Below are positions 1 through 7,610 of a DNA stretch of 14,111 nucleotides, piece after piece. Within the stretch, counting starts at the first letter, position 1. The number at the start of each line of letters is the position of its first letter. Made by a program: the position numbers and the translations under genes. This DNA comes from Propionibacteriaceae bacterium (GTDB lineage: Bacteria > Actinomycetota > Actinomycetes > Propionibacteriales > Propionibacteriaceae): contig JAUMYR010000068.1 in the NCBI GenBank assembly GCA_030528545.1, forward strand, positions 1 through 14,111. The letters run 5' to 3'. The notes beneath the pieces are model-generated. The model was not told the DNA's origin. It made no database searches and was given only the letters and a program-made list of their open reading frames with translations.

Positions 1-241
1 CGAGGCCGGGTGCACCCTGTCCAGGCGATAGTGGCCCGAATCTGGGCGGTGGCAGGCCGGGGCCCTAGCCGGTTCTATGGCGCCTCCCGAGGGGTTTCCG
101 TGCTTCTCGTGGGAGGTACTAGGGATCGGGGTCCTGGTGGCGCCGAAGGGGCTGGTGGGATGGGGCATCGGGGCGGTGCTCGGGATTCGGACCGGTTCAC
201 CTTCCGCGGGGCTTGTGGCTCAAGCGGGGCATACTGGCTGG

Positions 242-730
242 GTGCGTGGACTGTGGGCTGTGCTGGTAGGGGTGGGTGTTCTGCTCACCGGGTGTAGTGC
301 GCTGGGGATCAAGCCGCCGTCGGAGCCGGTGCCGAGCGCTAGCGTGGACTGGGACGCCCCGTTCGCGACGTCTGCGCCCACGCCAGCGCCGTCCCGGACC
401 TATCCGGAGCCGACCTATGAGTGCCAGACCCTGCCCGAGGACATCGCCGAGAAGGCCCGTGCGGCCTTCGCCAATGGCGTTGAGCGGCTGAAGCCCGCCA
501 AGATTGCCGCGGTCTATGCCGGTGCCAACGGCACGTCGAAGCGGCCCTATTCGGTCATCGTGTCCTACGACACGGATGGCAGCAGCCAGTGTCTTTTGTG
601 GACTCATGCTGAGGAGGGGCGGGGCCCGGATCTGTTCCAGGTCGTTGGCCCGGAAGAGGGCGGGGACCCGGTGAGCGATGCCCGTATTCGTGCTCAGCTG
701 GCTGCCGAGGCGTGTCTGGAGCAGGCCTAA
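242..730 (+). CDS. Small secreted lipoprotein of unknown function
   Basis: This 162-residue protein starts with a compact lipoprotein signal peptide: Arg2, a hydrophobic run of about 13 residues, then lipobox LLTGC with the lipidated Cys at 18. It should be anchored to the outer face of the cytoplasmic membrane. After the Cys comes a Pro/Ser/Thr-rich linker (about 23-58), then a small domain (about 60-162) with a Cys near each end, possibly a disulfide. I chose the GTG at 242 because it places the lipobox correctly. An in-frame ATG at 77 would add about 55 residues of low-complexity sequence that does not look like coding sequence. CATACT at 230-235 lies 6 nt before the GTG, so the message may be leaderless. 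I do not recognise the mature domain. I see no convincing gene in bases 1-241. Confidence is good for a lipoprotein, low for a function. Confidence 0.72.
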   Translation: MRGLWAVLVGVGVLLTGCSALGIKPPSEPVPSASVDWDAPFATSAPTPAPSRTYPEPTYECQTLPEDIAEKARAAFANGVERLKPAKIAAVYAGANGTSKRPYSVIVSYDTDGSSQCLLWTHAEEGRGPDLFQVVGPEEGGDPVSDARIRAQLAAEACLEQA

Positions 731-896
731 CCGGTCGCTCCCGGATGGGTGCGCCGAGGGGATAGGAGTGGCCGGCCCACCAGTAGCAGTTGCTGGCGTT
801 TCCCGTGACGGGGAGCTTTGCGATACCCGGCGCTTCCATGAAGTTAGGTCTAGCTCATCACGCGCCGTCGGGGTGCTCGGCTCGCTCGTTGAGTAG

Positions 897-969
897 AGCC
901 CCCAGTGGGAGTCGAACCCACGACCCTCCGCTTACAAGGCGGATGCTCTGGCCGCTGAGCTATGGAGGC
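897..969 (-). tRNA. tRNA-Thr (anticodon UGU)
   Basis: The minus strand folds into a complete 73-nt cloverleaf. The acceptor stem is GCCTCCA with TGGGGGC (one G-U pair), the D stem GCTC/GAGC, and the anticodon stem TCCGC/GCGGA with loop CTTGTAA. The T arm is GTGGG-TTCGACT-CCCAC, and the discriminator base is U. Anticodon UGU reads ACA, so this is tRNA-Thr. The 3' CCA is not encoded and must be added after transcription. A weak -10-like CAGAAT lies on the minus strand at plus positions 980-985, about ten bases upstream of the mature 5' end; I found no good -35. Lengthening the downstream methyltransferase ORF to 790 would run through this tRNA, so that start can be discarded. Confidence 0.95.
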
Positions 970-1023
970 GGCACCGAACATTCTGACAAGTCACTCCGGT
1001 TTTTGAAAATCGGCGCCGCAGGC

Positions 1024-1029
1024 CACAAT
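1024..1029 (+). promoter_or_regulatory. Putative -10 box of the methyltransferase gene (leaderless)
   Basis: CACAAT ends 6 nt before the GTG start at 1036, which would put transcription initiation at or next to the start codon. TTGAAA at 1003-1008 is a possible -35, but the 15-nt spacing is short. The call rests mainly on the repeated pattern in this window. Confidence 0.35.
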
Positions 1030-1035
1030 GGGGCG

Positions 1036-1644
1036 GTGAGTCCTGAGACCAGCCAGTGGATGCAGATCGTCGCCAACAACCCCGGCCACTCCCAGTGGTA
1101 TATCGAGAGGTTCCGCCAGATGGCCGCCCGCGGCGATGACCTCGATGGCGAGGCGCGGATGATCGATGCGATGTTGCCGCGGGGCTCCCGCATCCTCGAC
1201 GCCGGATGCGGCCCCGGCAGGGTTGGGGGAAGGCTGCACCAGCTGGGCCATCAGGTCGTCGGCGTGGACGTCGACCCGGCGCTCATCGCCGCGGCCGAGG
1301 CCGACCATCCGGGTCCCGAGTGGATCGTCGGTGACCTCGCCGAAATGGAGCTTGGCCGCAGCTTCGACGCCATCGTGTGTGCGGGCAACGTCATGGGTTT
1401 CCTGGCCCCGAGCACGCGTGTGGATGTGCTGCGCGGTTTCGCGTCCCACTTGGCCGAACGCGGACGCGCGGTGATCGGCTTCGGTGCGGGACGCGGCTAC
1501 GACTTCGACCAGTTCTTCTCGGATCTCACCGGCGCCGGACTCAAGATCGACCTCCCGCTGGAGACCTGGGACCTGCGCCCCTTCACCCCCGGATCGGGTT
1601 TCCTCGTGGCGGTCTGCTCACACGCCGGGGCCGACCAGGAATAG
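1036..1644 (+). CDS. Class I SAM-dependent methyltransferase
   Basis: This 202-residue cytoplasmic protein has a Rossmann-like methyltransferase fold. Motif I is LDAGCGPG (about 54-61), followed by GVDVD (about 76-80) with the acidic residue that would bind the SAM ribose, and GD (about 99-100) near the adenine. A conserved AGNVMGFLAP stretch corresponds to motif IV. The N-terminal PGHSQWYIERF and C-terminal ETWDLRPF segments match, from memory, a family common in actinobacteria; its substrate is unknown to me. I chose GTG 1036, just before the conserved N-terminus; ATG 1060 is an in-frame alternative. The stop lies inside the 3' end of the convergent manA gene, a 27-nt tail-to-tail overlap. 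There is no operon partner, and the gene begins 66 nt from the divergent tRNA-Thr. Confidence 0.85.
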   Translation: MSPETSQWMQIVANNPGHSQWYIERFRQMAARGDDLDGEARMIDAMLPRGSRILDAGCGPGRVGGRLHQLGHQVVGVDVDPALIAAAEADHPGPEWIVGDLAEMELGRSFDAIVCAGNVMGFLAPSTRVDVLRGFASHLAERGRAVIGFGAGRGYDFDQFFSDLTGAGLKIDLPLETWDLRPFTPGSGFLVAVCSHAGADQE

Positions 1645-2805
1645 CCTTCCGCTGCCGCGCACCGAGACCGATTCCCCGGCGGCCAGGAACACCGACTGGC
1701 CCTGCGTCAGGCTGAGGCTCTGCTCCCCACAGGTGAGCTGATGCTCTCCCTTATAGACGAACAGAATCCGGCCCCGCTCGCCGAGCGGCAGCAACAGGGG
1801 ATCGGCGCTGGTGGGTTCGGTGACCCACAGCTCGAACTCGGGTGCCGGGACCGGGTAGCGGTAGAGGCCGTCGGACCCTTCCAGCGCGATCGGGCGGATG
1901 TCCTCTTCGACGAAGTTGACGACGGTGATCAGCCCGTCCACGTCGATGTGTTTCTTGGTGAGTCCGCCCCGGAGCACGTTGTCGGAGTTGGCCATGACCT
2001 CCACCGCGGTGCCCCGCAGATAGGCGTGCATGGTTCCCGCGGACGCGAAGAGCGCCTGCCCCGGCTGCAGGTGGACCCGGTTGAGCAGCAATGCGGCGAC
2101 GATGCTCGGGTCGCCGGGGAAATGCTCGTCCAGTTCGACCGCGGTGCGGGCGAAGGAACCTAGCTCACCCTCGCTGGACATCAGCGGGACCGCGGCGGCC
2201 ACGATCTCCTCGACGAGGTGACGCCGGTCGGCACCCACGCTCAGCACATCAAGGAAGACCTCAGCCAGAGCCGCGGAGCCGGAGCGCTCCGTCAGCGGCC
2301 CGATGATCGAGTCCAAGGACGACTTGACCGGCAATTGGGCGAACAGCTTGGCCGAACGCTTCGGGCACCGGAAACCGGCGAGTGCCTCGAAGGGGGTCAG
2401 GGCAACCAGCAGTTCTGGCTTGGGCCACTCATCCTTGTATGTGCGTTCAGGCGAGGACAGCGGGATCCCCGCGGCCTCCTCGCGGGCGAACCCGGCGGCG
2501 GCCTGTTCCCGGCTCGGGTGCGCTTGCAAGCTGAGCGGCTGATTGGCCGATAGCACCTTGAACAGGTACGGCAGCTGCGGGCCGAACCTCGCGACTGAGG
2601 CCGCCCCGATGACGTCTGGGCAGGAGGCCACCAGATCGGCCAGCGTCGCCCCTGATGAGTCGGCGAGCGTCGCCGAGCCGAGCGGGTGCGCACCGAGCCA
2701 GTACTCGGCCCAGGGCTCGCCAGTGGGGCTGGCGTGCAGCAGCTTGGGGATCGCGCTGCGCGAACCCCACGGATAGTTCTGGACCGCTCCGGTGATCAGG
2801 CGCAT
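1618..2805 (-). CDS. manA: Mannose-6-phosphate isomerase, type I
   Basis: ManA interconverts fructose 6-phosphate and mannose 6-phosphate in the cytoplasm. This links glycolysis to GDP-mannose and mannosylated envelope components. The 395-residue protein shows the type I, zinc-dependent signature. NQPLSLQAHP (about 89-98) supplies Gln94 and His96, KPE (about 129-131) supplies the Glu, and AGTMHAYL (about 256-263) supplies the last His. SDNVLRGGLTKKHID (about 274-288) carries the catalytic Arg. The C-terminus is a cupin-like domain. An in-frame upstream extension to 2895 lies inside the oxidoreductase gene. ATG 2805 is preferred because it matches the family N-terminus (MRLITGAVQNYPWGS) and has a good Shine-Dalgarno 5 nt upstream. 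Its first codons overlap the end of the oxidoreductase gene by 10 nt, implying one operon with translational coupling. Confidence 0.95.
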   Translation of the reverse strand: MRLITGAVQNYPWGSRSAIPKLLHASPTGEPWAEYWLGAHPLGSATLADSSGATLADLVASCPDVIGAASVARFGPQLPYLFKVLSANQPLSLQAHPSREQAAAGFAREEAAGIPLSSPERTYKDEWPKPELLVALTPFEALAGFRCPKRSAKLFAQLPVKSSLDSIIGPLTERSGSAALAEVFLDVLSVGADRRHLVEEIVAAAVPLMSSEGELGSFARTAVELDEHFPGDPSIVAALLLNRVHLQPGQALFASAGTMHAYLRGTAVEVMANSDNVLRGGLTKKHIDVDGLITVVNFVEEDIRPIALEGSDGLYRYPVPAPEFELWVTEPTSADPLLLPLGERGRILFVYKGEHQLTCGEQSLSLTQGQSVFLAAGESVSVRGSGRLFLVGPGV

Positions 2806-3827
2806 CCCTGCTCCTTCCTTCTGGGGACGCGAGCGTCGGCGAGCGCCGCACGCCAAGCGTCCATCATGCCGGCGACAAAGAGCGTCGCCTGCCAACTACA
2901 CAGATCCGACTGACGAGCGCCGCTGCGAAGGCATCGAGTCACTTCCGCGATCTCATAACAGTATCCCCGGCCCCTGGCAGAAGCGACGTATCGGGTGGTG
3001 TCCCCGGCCAGCGGGTGATGGTCCAAGACCAGAGGGCAGGACACATCGTCGAAGACCAGCCGCCCTGTTGAGCCGACGATTTCGACCGAGCGCTCGGACT
3101 CGGCCTGGAAGGACGCGAAAGCGACACCCTGAGCCGGTGGGCGATCCGTGCCTGATGGGTAGTCGAACAGTGCGCTGCTCGTCGCGTCGACTCCCTCGTC
3201 CAGCACCTCGCCCCGGGCAAGAACGCAGGCCGCCGGGCCGAGGAATGCCTCCATGAAGTGAACCGGATAACACCCCACGTCCAAGATCGCCCCACCGCCC
3301 AATTCGGGACGCAGCAGACGGCGGTGGCTGGGAGCGGTTCGGTCGGCGACGAAACCAAAGCCCGCCCGCACCAGCCGGATGTCGCCGATCCCGCCCCGCC
3401 GTGCAAGCTCAAGGCCCAGGCGAAACAGTGGGTTACACCTAGTCCACGCTGCCTCCATGAGGAATACCCCAAGCTGGTCGGCTAGGGCGGTCAGCCGCGC
3501 GGTCTCGGATGCGGATGTGGTCAGCGGCTTCTCACACAAGACAGGTATGCCCGCGCGCAGCAGGGATTCGGTCGCCGCGGCGTGTTCGCTATGGGGCGAG
3601 GCGACGTAGGCGATGTCGATCCCAGACGCACAGAAAGCCTCAAGGGAGTCACAGGCGGTGGGGATCCGGTGGGTGCGAGCAAACTTTTCGGCGGTACCGG
3701 CCGAACGGGAGAGGACCACCGACACCTCGGCGTCGGCTGGCATCAGATGCAACTCCTCCGTGAAGGTCGCCGCCATCGCGCCAGTGGAGACGATGCCCCA
3801 CCGGAGTGGGCGCGACGAAGAGGGCAT
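2796..3827 (-). CDS. Gfo/Idh/MocA-family NAD(P)-dependent oxidoreductase
   Basis: This is a cytoplasmic dehydrogenase of about 343 residues, in the family acting on sugars, cyclitols and related alcohols. An N-terminal Rossmann domain opens with WGIVSTGAMA (about 10-19). Next come ASPHSEHA (about 76-83) and CEKPLTT (about 98-104), where the Lys of the EKP motif is the usual catalytic or cofactor-contacting residue. The GGGAILDVGCYPVHF stretch (about 177-191) is the conserved active-site segment of the C-terminal half, resembling the dihydrodiol-dehydrogenase branch. Two starts compete: TTG at 3837-3839 and ATG at 3825-3827. I prefer the ATG because the TTG falls inside a possible -10 box. It is the first gene of an operon with manA, so a hexose- or hexose-phosphate-related substrate is plausible but unproven. 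Confidence 0.88.
   Translation of the reverse strand: MPSSSRPLRWGIVSTGAMAATFTEELHLMPADAEVSVVLSRSAGTAEKFARTHRIPTACDSLEAFCASGIDIAYVASPHSEHAAATESLLRAGIPVLCEKPLTTSASETARLTALADQLGVFLMEAAWTRCNPLFRLGLELARRGGIGDIRLVRAGFGFVADRTAPSHRRLLRPELGGGAILDVGCYPVHFMEAFLGPAACVLARGEVLDEGVDATSSALFDYPSGTDRPPAQGVAFASFQAESERSVEIVGSTGRLVFDDVSCPLVLDHHPLAGDTTRYVASARGRGYCYEIAEVTRCLRSGARQSDLCSWQATLFVAGMMDAWRAALADARVPRRKEQGCA
2811..2820 (-). promoter_or_regulatory. Ribosome binding site fixing the manA start
   Basis: On the minus strand AAGGAAGGAG lies 5 nt before ATG 2805. It is inside the last codons of the upstream oxidoreductase and decides the manA start against longer in-frame options. Confidence 0.75.
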
Positions 3828-3833
3828 GGTTCT

Positions 3834-3862
3834 ATCCAACCCGGAGTGCGTCTCCCGTTCAA
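3834..3862 (-). promoter_or_regulatory. Putative promoter of the oxidoreductase-manA operon
   Basis: On the minus strand TTGAAC (plus 3857-3862) is separated by 17 nt from TTGGAT (plus 3834-3839). That box ends 6 nt before ATG 3827, consistent with a leaderless transcript. The -10 lacks the usual A at position 2, so it is weak. Confidence 0.35.
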
Positions 3863-3872
3863 CCCTGGGCGA

Positions 3873-3901
3873 ATGACACCCATGTGATTTGCGACTAAAC
3901 T
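3873..3901 (+). promoter_or_regulatory. Promoter of the DUF3263 gene, leaderless
   Basis: ATGACA (3873-3878, five of six matches to TTGACA) is followed after exactly 17 nt by TAAACT (3896-3901), a TANNNT -10. The ATG lies 6 nt further on, where initiation is expected. No Shine-Dalgarno is present. This is the best-matched sigma-70-type promoter in the window and is back to back with the oxidoreductase promoter. Confidence 0.7.
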
Positions 3902-3907
3902 GGCCCC

Positions 3908-4180
3908 ATGGCAGCAGTGAACCAAGCCGAAACCTCCGGTCTGACCGAGGTCGAGGAGCAGATGCTCGACTTCGAGAAATCGTGGTTCACCTCGCCCGAG
4001 CCGAAGGAACAGGGCATCGTGCAGCGTTTTGGCTGCTCGAGCGCGCGCTACTACCAGCAACTCAACGCCCTCATCGACCGTCCCGAGGCCCTGGAATACA
4101 GCCCCCTGCTGGTGAAGCGGCTCCGGAGGCTGCGTTCCCAGCGGCAGGTCGCCAGGTCGGCCAAGCGTCTGCACGGCTGA
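3908..4180 (+). CDS. DUF3263 domain protein, small actinobacterial helix-turn-helix-like protein
   Basis: This 90-residue cytoplasmic protein matches the DUF3263 family, which I know from actinobacteria. An acidic N-terminal helix (LTEVEEQMLDFEKSW, about 12-26) is followed by a short segment, then the family core FGCSSARYYQQLNALIDRPEALE (about 41-63). A strongly basic tail (LVKRLRRLRSQRQVARSAKR) follows. The SARYYQQLNALI segment looks like the recognition helix of a helix-turn-helix and the basic tail would suit DNA binding, but no function is established to my knowledge. It is expressed from its own leaderless-type promoter, divergent from the oxidoreductase-manA operon and 76 nt before the glycosyltransferase gene. 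The full family core is present, so it is not truncated. Confidence 0.88.
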   Translation: MAAVNQAETSGLTEVEEQMLDFEKSWFTSPEPKEQGIVQRFGCSSARYYQQLNALIDRPEALEYSPLLVKRLRRLRSQRQVARSAKRLHG

Positions 4181-4211
4181 GCCCGCCCAGGGAGGCGCCA
4201 CCTGGCGCCGC

Positions 4212-4217
4212 TATCCT
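4212..4217 (+). promoter_or_regulatory. Putative -10 box upstream of the glycosyltransferase leader
   Basis: TATCCT ends 7 nt before the ATG at 4225. No convincing -35 is visible. A GGCGCC-ACCT-GGCGCC inverted repeat (4194-4209) lies directly upstream and could be a weak terminator for the preceding gene or an operator. Confidence 0.4.
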
Positions 4218-4224
4218 TCACGGC

Positions 4225-4260
4225 ATGCTCTTCGCGCGAACCGGATGGGGCCTGCCGTGA
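4225..4260 (+). CDS. Possible 11-codon leader peptide ahead of the glycosyltransferase
   Basis: A very short ORF encodes MLFARTGWGLP. Its ATG is 7 nt after a -10-like TATCCT, so a leaderless transcript would begin on it. Its TGA (4258-4260) overlaps the GTG at 4257 in a GTGA arrangement, the geometry expected for translational coupling. GGATGGGG (4243-4250), inside the mini-ORF, would be the Shine-Dalgarno of that GTG. The ORF has no run of regulatory codons, so classical attenuation is not evident. Its coding status is inference from geometry; it may simply be untranslated leader. Confidence 0.35.
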   Translation: MLFARTGWGLP

Positions 4261-5201
4261 GCCCCGCGACCACCGGCTTGGTCAGCGTCATCGTGCCTTC
4301 CTACCGCGGGATTGACCGTCTCAGACGCCTACTGTCCGCGCTGGCGGCACAGAGCGACCAGGATTTCGAGGCTCTCATCGTGATCGACGGCGGGTTCGAC
4401 GACTCAGCCGCCTATGTCGAGGGTTTCGGGCACCCAGGTATCTCCTGCATCGCGTTCCCCGAGAACCGGGGCCGGGTCGCGGCTCTCAACGCCGGTTTCG
4501 CCGCGGCCCGGGGCGAGGTGCTGGTGCGCTGCGACGATGACCTGGAGCCAGAACGGGATTTCATCGCCCGGCACCGCAGGGCGCACGCGGAGGCCAGCCA
4601 GCCGATCGGTGTGATCGGGCTATGCGTCAATGTCTACGCCGACACCCCCTATGCCGAGGTATATGGGCGCCCCCGTGACGAACGTTTCCGGCGCCAGGCC
4701 TACGCCGACCCGGAACGCGCCTGGATGCGTTGGGCGGCACACGCCTCGATCTCCCGCCAGACCTGGGAGGAGGTCGGCGGCTACGATCCCGACTACGTGC
4801 GCTACGGCTGGGAGGATGTCGACTACGGCTATCGCCTTATGCGTGCTGGGGTACCCATCGTGCTCGACCCGGGTTTGGAGATCGCCCACCACGCCGCCGC
4901 GGTGACCACCGAGAGCAGCGCCCTGCGCGCCCTGCACGCCGGGGCCGCGCGCACCATCTTCGAGAGCAAACACGGCGAGGTGCTGGGCGGCCCGCTGCGC
5001 GTCAGCAGCGCCTGGACCGCGCTGGTCGTCGCCGCTTCCCTCGTCCTCAACGAGCGGACGATCCGGGTCCTATGCCCGCTGCTGGACCGGGCGTTACCCA
5101 GGCTGCCCCGCCGGATTGGCGAGAAACTGGTCGCCCTGATGGTCGAGGGCGCCTCCTGCGCCGGGCACCGGCGCCCCGCCCGCGCCGTCGCCTCCTTCTG
5201 A
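4257..5201 (+). CDS. Family 2 glycosyltransferase
   Basis: This protein of about 314 residues is a GT-A fold glycosyltransferase using a nucleotide-sugar donor. Strand one with VSVIVPSYRG (about 9-18) starts the nucleotide-binding half. Next come VIDGG, ENRGRVAALNAGF (about 69-81) and the metal-binding DXD motif as CDDD (about 92-95). GWEDVDYGYRLMRAG (about 184-198) carries the ED pair of the catalytic base region. A mildly hydrophobic stretch (AWTALVVAASLVL) near the C-terminus could touch the membrane, but there is no clear transmembrane anchor. The start is GTG 4257 with GGATGGGG upstream; ATG 4245 is in frame and would add four residues but lacks a Shine-Dalgarno. No other polysaccharide gene is adjacent, so the acceptor is unknown. 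Confidence 0.88.
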   Translation: MSPATTGLVSVIVPSYRGIDRLRRLLSALAAQSDQDFEALIVIDGGFDDSAAYVEGFGHPGISCIAFPENRGRVAALNAGFAAARGEVLVRCDDDLEPERDFIARHRRAHAEASQPIGVIGLCVNVYADTPYAEVYGRPRDERFRRQAYADPERAWMRWAAHASISRQTWEEVGGYDPDYVRYGWEDVDYGYRLMRAGVPIVLDPGLEIAHHAAAVTTESSALRALHAGAARTIFESKHGEVLGGPLRVSSAWTALVVAASLVLNERTIRVLCPLLDRALPRLPRRIGEKLVALMVEGASCAGHRRPARAVASF

Positions 5202-5208
5202 GCCTGGT

Positions 5209-5229
5209 CTCCCACGCCGGATGCGGGAG
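5209..5229. terminator. Weak hairpin between convergent genes
   Basis: CTCCC (5209-5213) pairs with GGGAG (5225-5229), with an extra C-G pair inside a mismatch. It sits in the 31-nt gap between the convergent glycosyltransferase and metallopeptidase stops and could act in both directions. There is no U-run. Confidence 0.35.
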
Positions 5230-5232
5230 GGC

Positions 5233-5691
5233 TCAGCGCCGACGTCGGAACAGGGTGGCCAGCGCCTGGCCGATCGGCCGGGTGGGGACGCGGTCGTAGC
5301 CGCCGCTGTCCAGGCCCGCCTGCACCTCGAAGAAGTTCGCGGCCGCCCGGTCGCCGGTGCGCAACCACGACCAGCCCATCGCGATCACGTAGGCGGGCAG
5401 GAACGGCAATCCGAGGCAGTAGGCATACTGCCAGGCGTGAGCGTCCTCGTGCTCCACGACGCCGGGGCAGCGCTCCTCCAACGCGGCCAGGGTTCGGCCG
5501 GGGACGATGACGACATCGCCGATGGTGAAGGCTCCAGCGATGGGGAAGCCGAGGCGGTAGTTCTCCGCGACCACCAGGCCGCCTGGGCCCCTGCGGAACT
5601 CGCTGCATCCGATCAGCCCAATGGCGAGCCCGAGGGGAGTGGACAGGTTGACCGCATTGGCCACCGAACGAACCAGGCGGCGAATTTTCAT
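5233..5691 (-). CDS. Putative HExxH zinc metallopeptidase-like protein
   Basis: The 152-residue protein contains VVEHEDAHAWQYA, an HExxH zinc-binding motif with His81, Glu82 and His85. A Glu at 122 (FFEVQAG) is a candidate third ligand of the gluzincin type. A hydrophobic stretch after the motif (CLGLPFLPAYVIAMGWSWL, about 92-110) could be a membrane segment; a mildly hydrophobic stretch near 17-29 is also present. The C-terminus is a basic FRRRR tail. From memory, similar small proteins occur in many actinobacteria under vague or misleading names; I know of no demonstrated activity. ATG 5691 is preferred to an upstream GTG/ATG region reaching 5718. CACGAT (plus 5698-5703) lies 6 nt upstream, suggesting leaderless expression. 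The gene is divergent from groEL. Confidence 0.7.
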   Translation of the reverse strand: MKIRRLVRSVANAVNLSTPLGLAIGLIGCSEFRRGPGGLVVAENYRLGFPIAGAFTIGDVVIVPGRTLAALEERCPGVVEHEDAHAWQYAYCLGLPFLPAYVIAMGWSWLRTGDRAAANFFEVQAGLDSGGYDRVPTRPIGQALATLFRRRR

Positions 5692-5697
5692 GGACCC

Positions 5698-5703
5698 ATC
5701 GTG
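5698..5703 (-). promoter_or_regulatory. Putative -10 box of the metallopeptidase gene
   Basis: On the minus strand CACGAT ends 6 nt before ATG 5691. No -35 is evident, and there is no Shine-Dalgarno before the ATG. Confidence 0.3.
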
Positions 5704-5776
5704 GCACGAGCCCTCCACCGGCGCTGGCCGATTCAGCGCCCGGCTCGTCTCCGCACGGCCGGTCTGCCCTCTTTTC

Positions 5777-5803
5777 TTTGCACTCGCTTGGGGTGAGTGC
5801 TAA
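5777..5803 (+). promoter_or_regulatory. CIRCE operator 1 (HrcA binding site) of groEL
   Basis: TTTGCACTC-N9-GAGTGCTAA matches the CIRCE consensus TTAGCACTC-N9-GAGTGCTAA with one mismatch in the left arm. CIRCE is the operator of the heat-shock repressor HrcA. It covers the proposed -35 and reaches the -10. Confidence 0.88.
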
Positions 5804-5807
5804 TAAT
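5778..5807 (+). promoter_or_regulatory. groL: Putative groEL promoter
   Basis: TTGCAC (5778-5783) and AATAAT (5802-5807, five of six matches to TATAAT) are 18 nt apart. Initiation would fall near 5814, inside the second CIRCE, leaving a leader of about 110 nt. TTGACT at 5807-5812 is a rival -35 but has no good -10 at normal spacing. Confidence 0.5.
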
Positions 5808-5811
5808 TGAC

Positions 5812-5838
5812 TTAGCACTCCGCATGGCAGAGTGCTAC
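5812..5838 (+). promoter_or_regulatory. CIRCE operator 2 (HrcA binding site) of groEL
   Basis: TTAGCACTC-N9-GAGTGCTAC matches the CIRCE consensus at all but the last base. It starts 35 bp after the first CIRCE and overlaps the expected transcription start. Confidence 0.93.
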
Positions 5839-5907
5839 CCGAACTTCTTTGGTGAGGTCGCCATCGACCGTCCGTCGCGGGCACCGGGACAGTTCGCCCA
5901 ACATTGA

Positions 5908-7548
<1,641 letters not shown>

Positions 7549-7573
7549 TCCGTAGCCGATAGTCGCTAACCAA

Positions 7574-7606
7574 GGCGGGGCGGTCCCTTTCTGGGGCCGC
7601 CCCGCC
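7574..7606 (+). terminator. Rho-independent-type terminator of groEL
   Basis: A 14-bp stem (7574-7587 with 7593-7606, one G-U pair) closes a 5-nt TTTCT loop 25 nt after the groEL stop. There is no U-run, as is common in high-GC actinobacteria. Confidence 0.88.
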
Positions 7607-7610
7607 TCCG

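Noticed and set aside
10..297. 95-codon plus-strand open frame at the window start
   Set aside because: It is Gly/Arg-rich with no family resemblance and overlaps the lipoprotein signal peptide in another frame.
799..816. Hairpin around TTTCCCG and CGGGGAG as a terminator
   Set aside because: It is short, has a 3-nt loop and two G-U pairs, and has no U-run on either strand, so the evidence is too thin.
983..1010. CTGACA with GAAAAT 16 nt later as a methyltransferase promoter
   Set aside because: The -10 lacks the first T, and the site overlaps the likely tRNA-Thr promoter; CACAAT next to the start codon is a simpler candidate.
790..1035. Methyltransferase start at 790, giving a 284-residue protein
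   Set aside because: The extra N-terminus would be translated through the tRNA-Thr gene on the opposite strand and has no resemblance to the family; GTG 1036 fits the conserved N-terminus.
3582..3887. Plus-strand open frames opposite the oxidoreductase
   Set aside because: They mirror conserved Rossmann-domain codons of the minus-strand gene and show no motif of their own.
4194..4209. GGCGCC repeats as a strong terminator for the DUF3263 gene
   Set aside because: The stem is only six pairs around four bases with no U-run, so I note it only as a possible weak hairpin or operator.
4829..5884. Minus-strand open frame of 351 codons over the glycosyltransferase and metallopeptidase genes
   Set aside because: It overlaps two better-supported genes in other frames, and its translation is Arg/Pro/Gly-rich without motifs.
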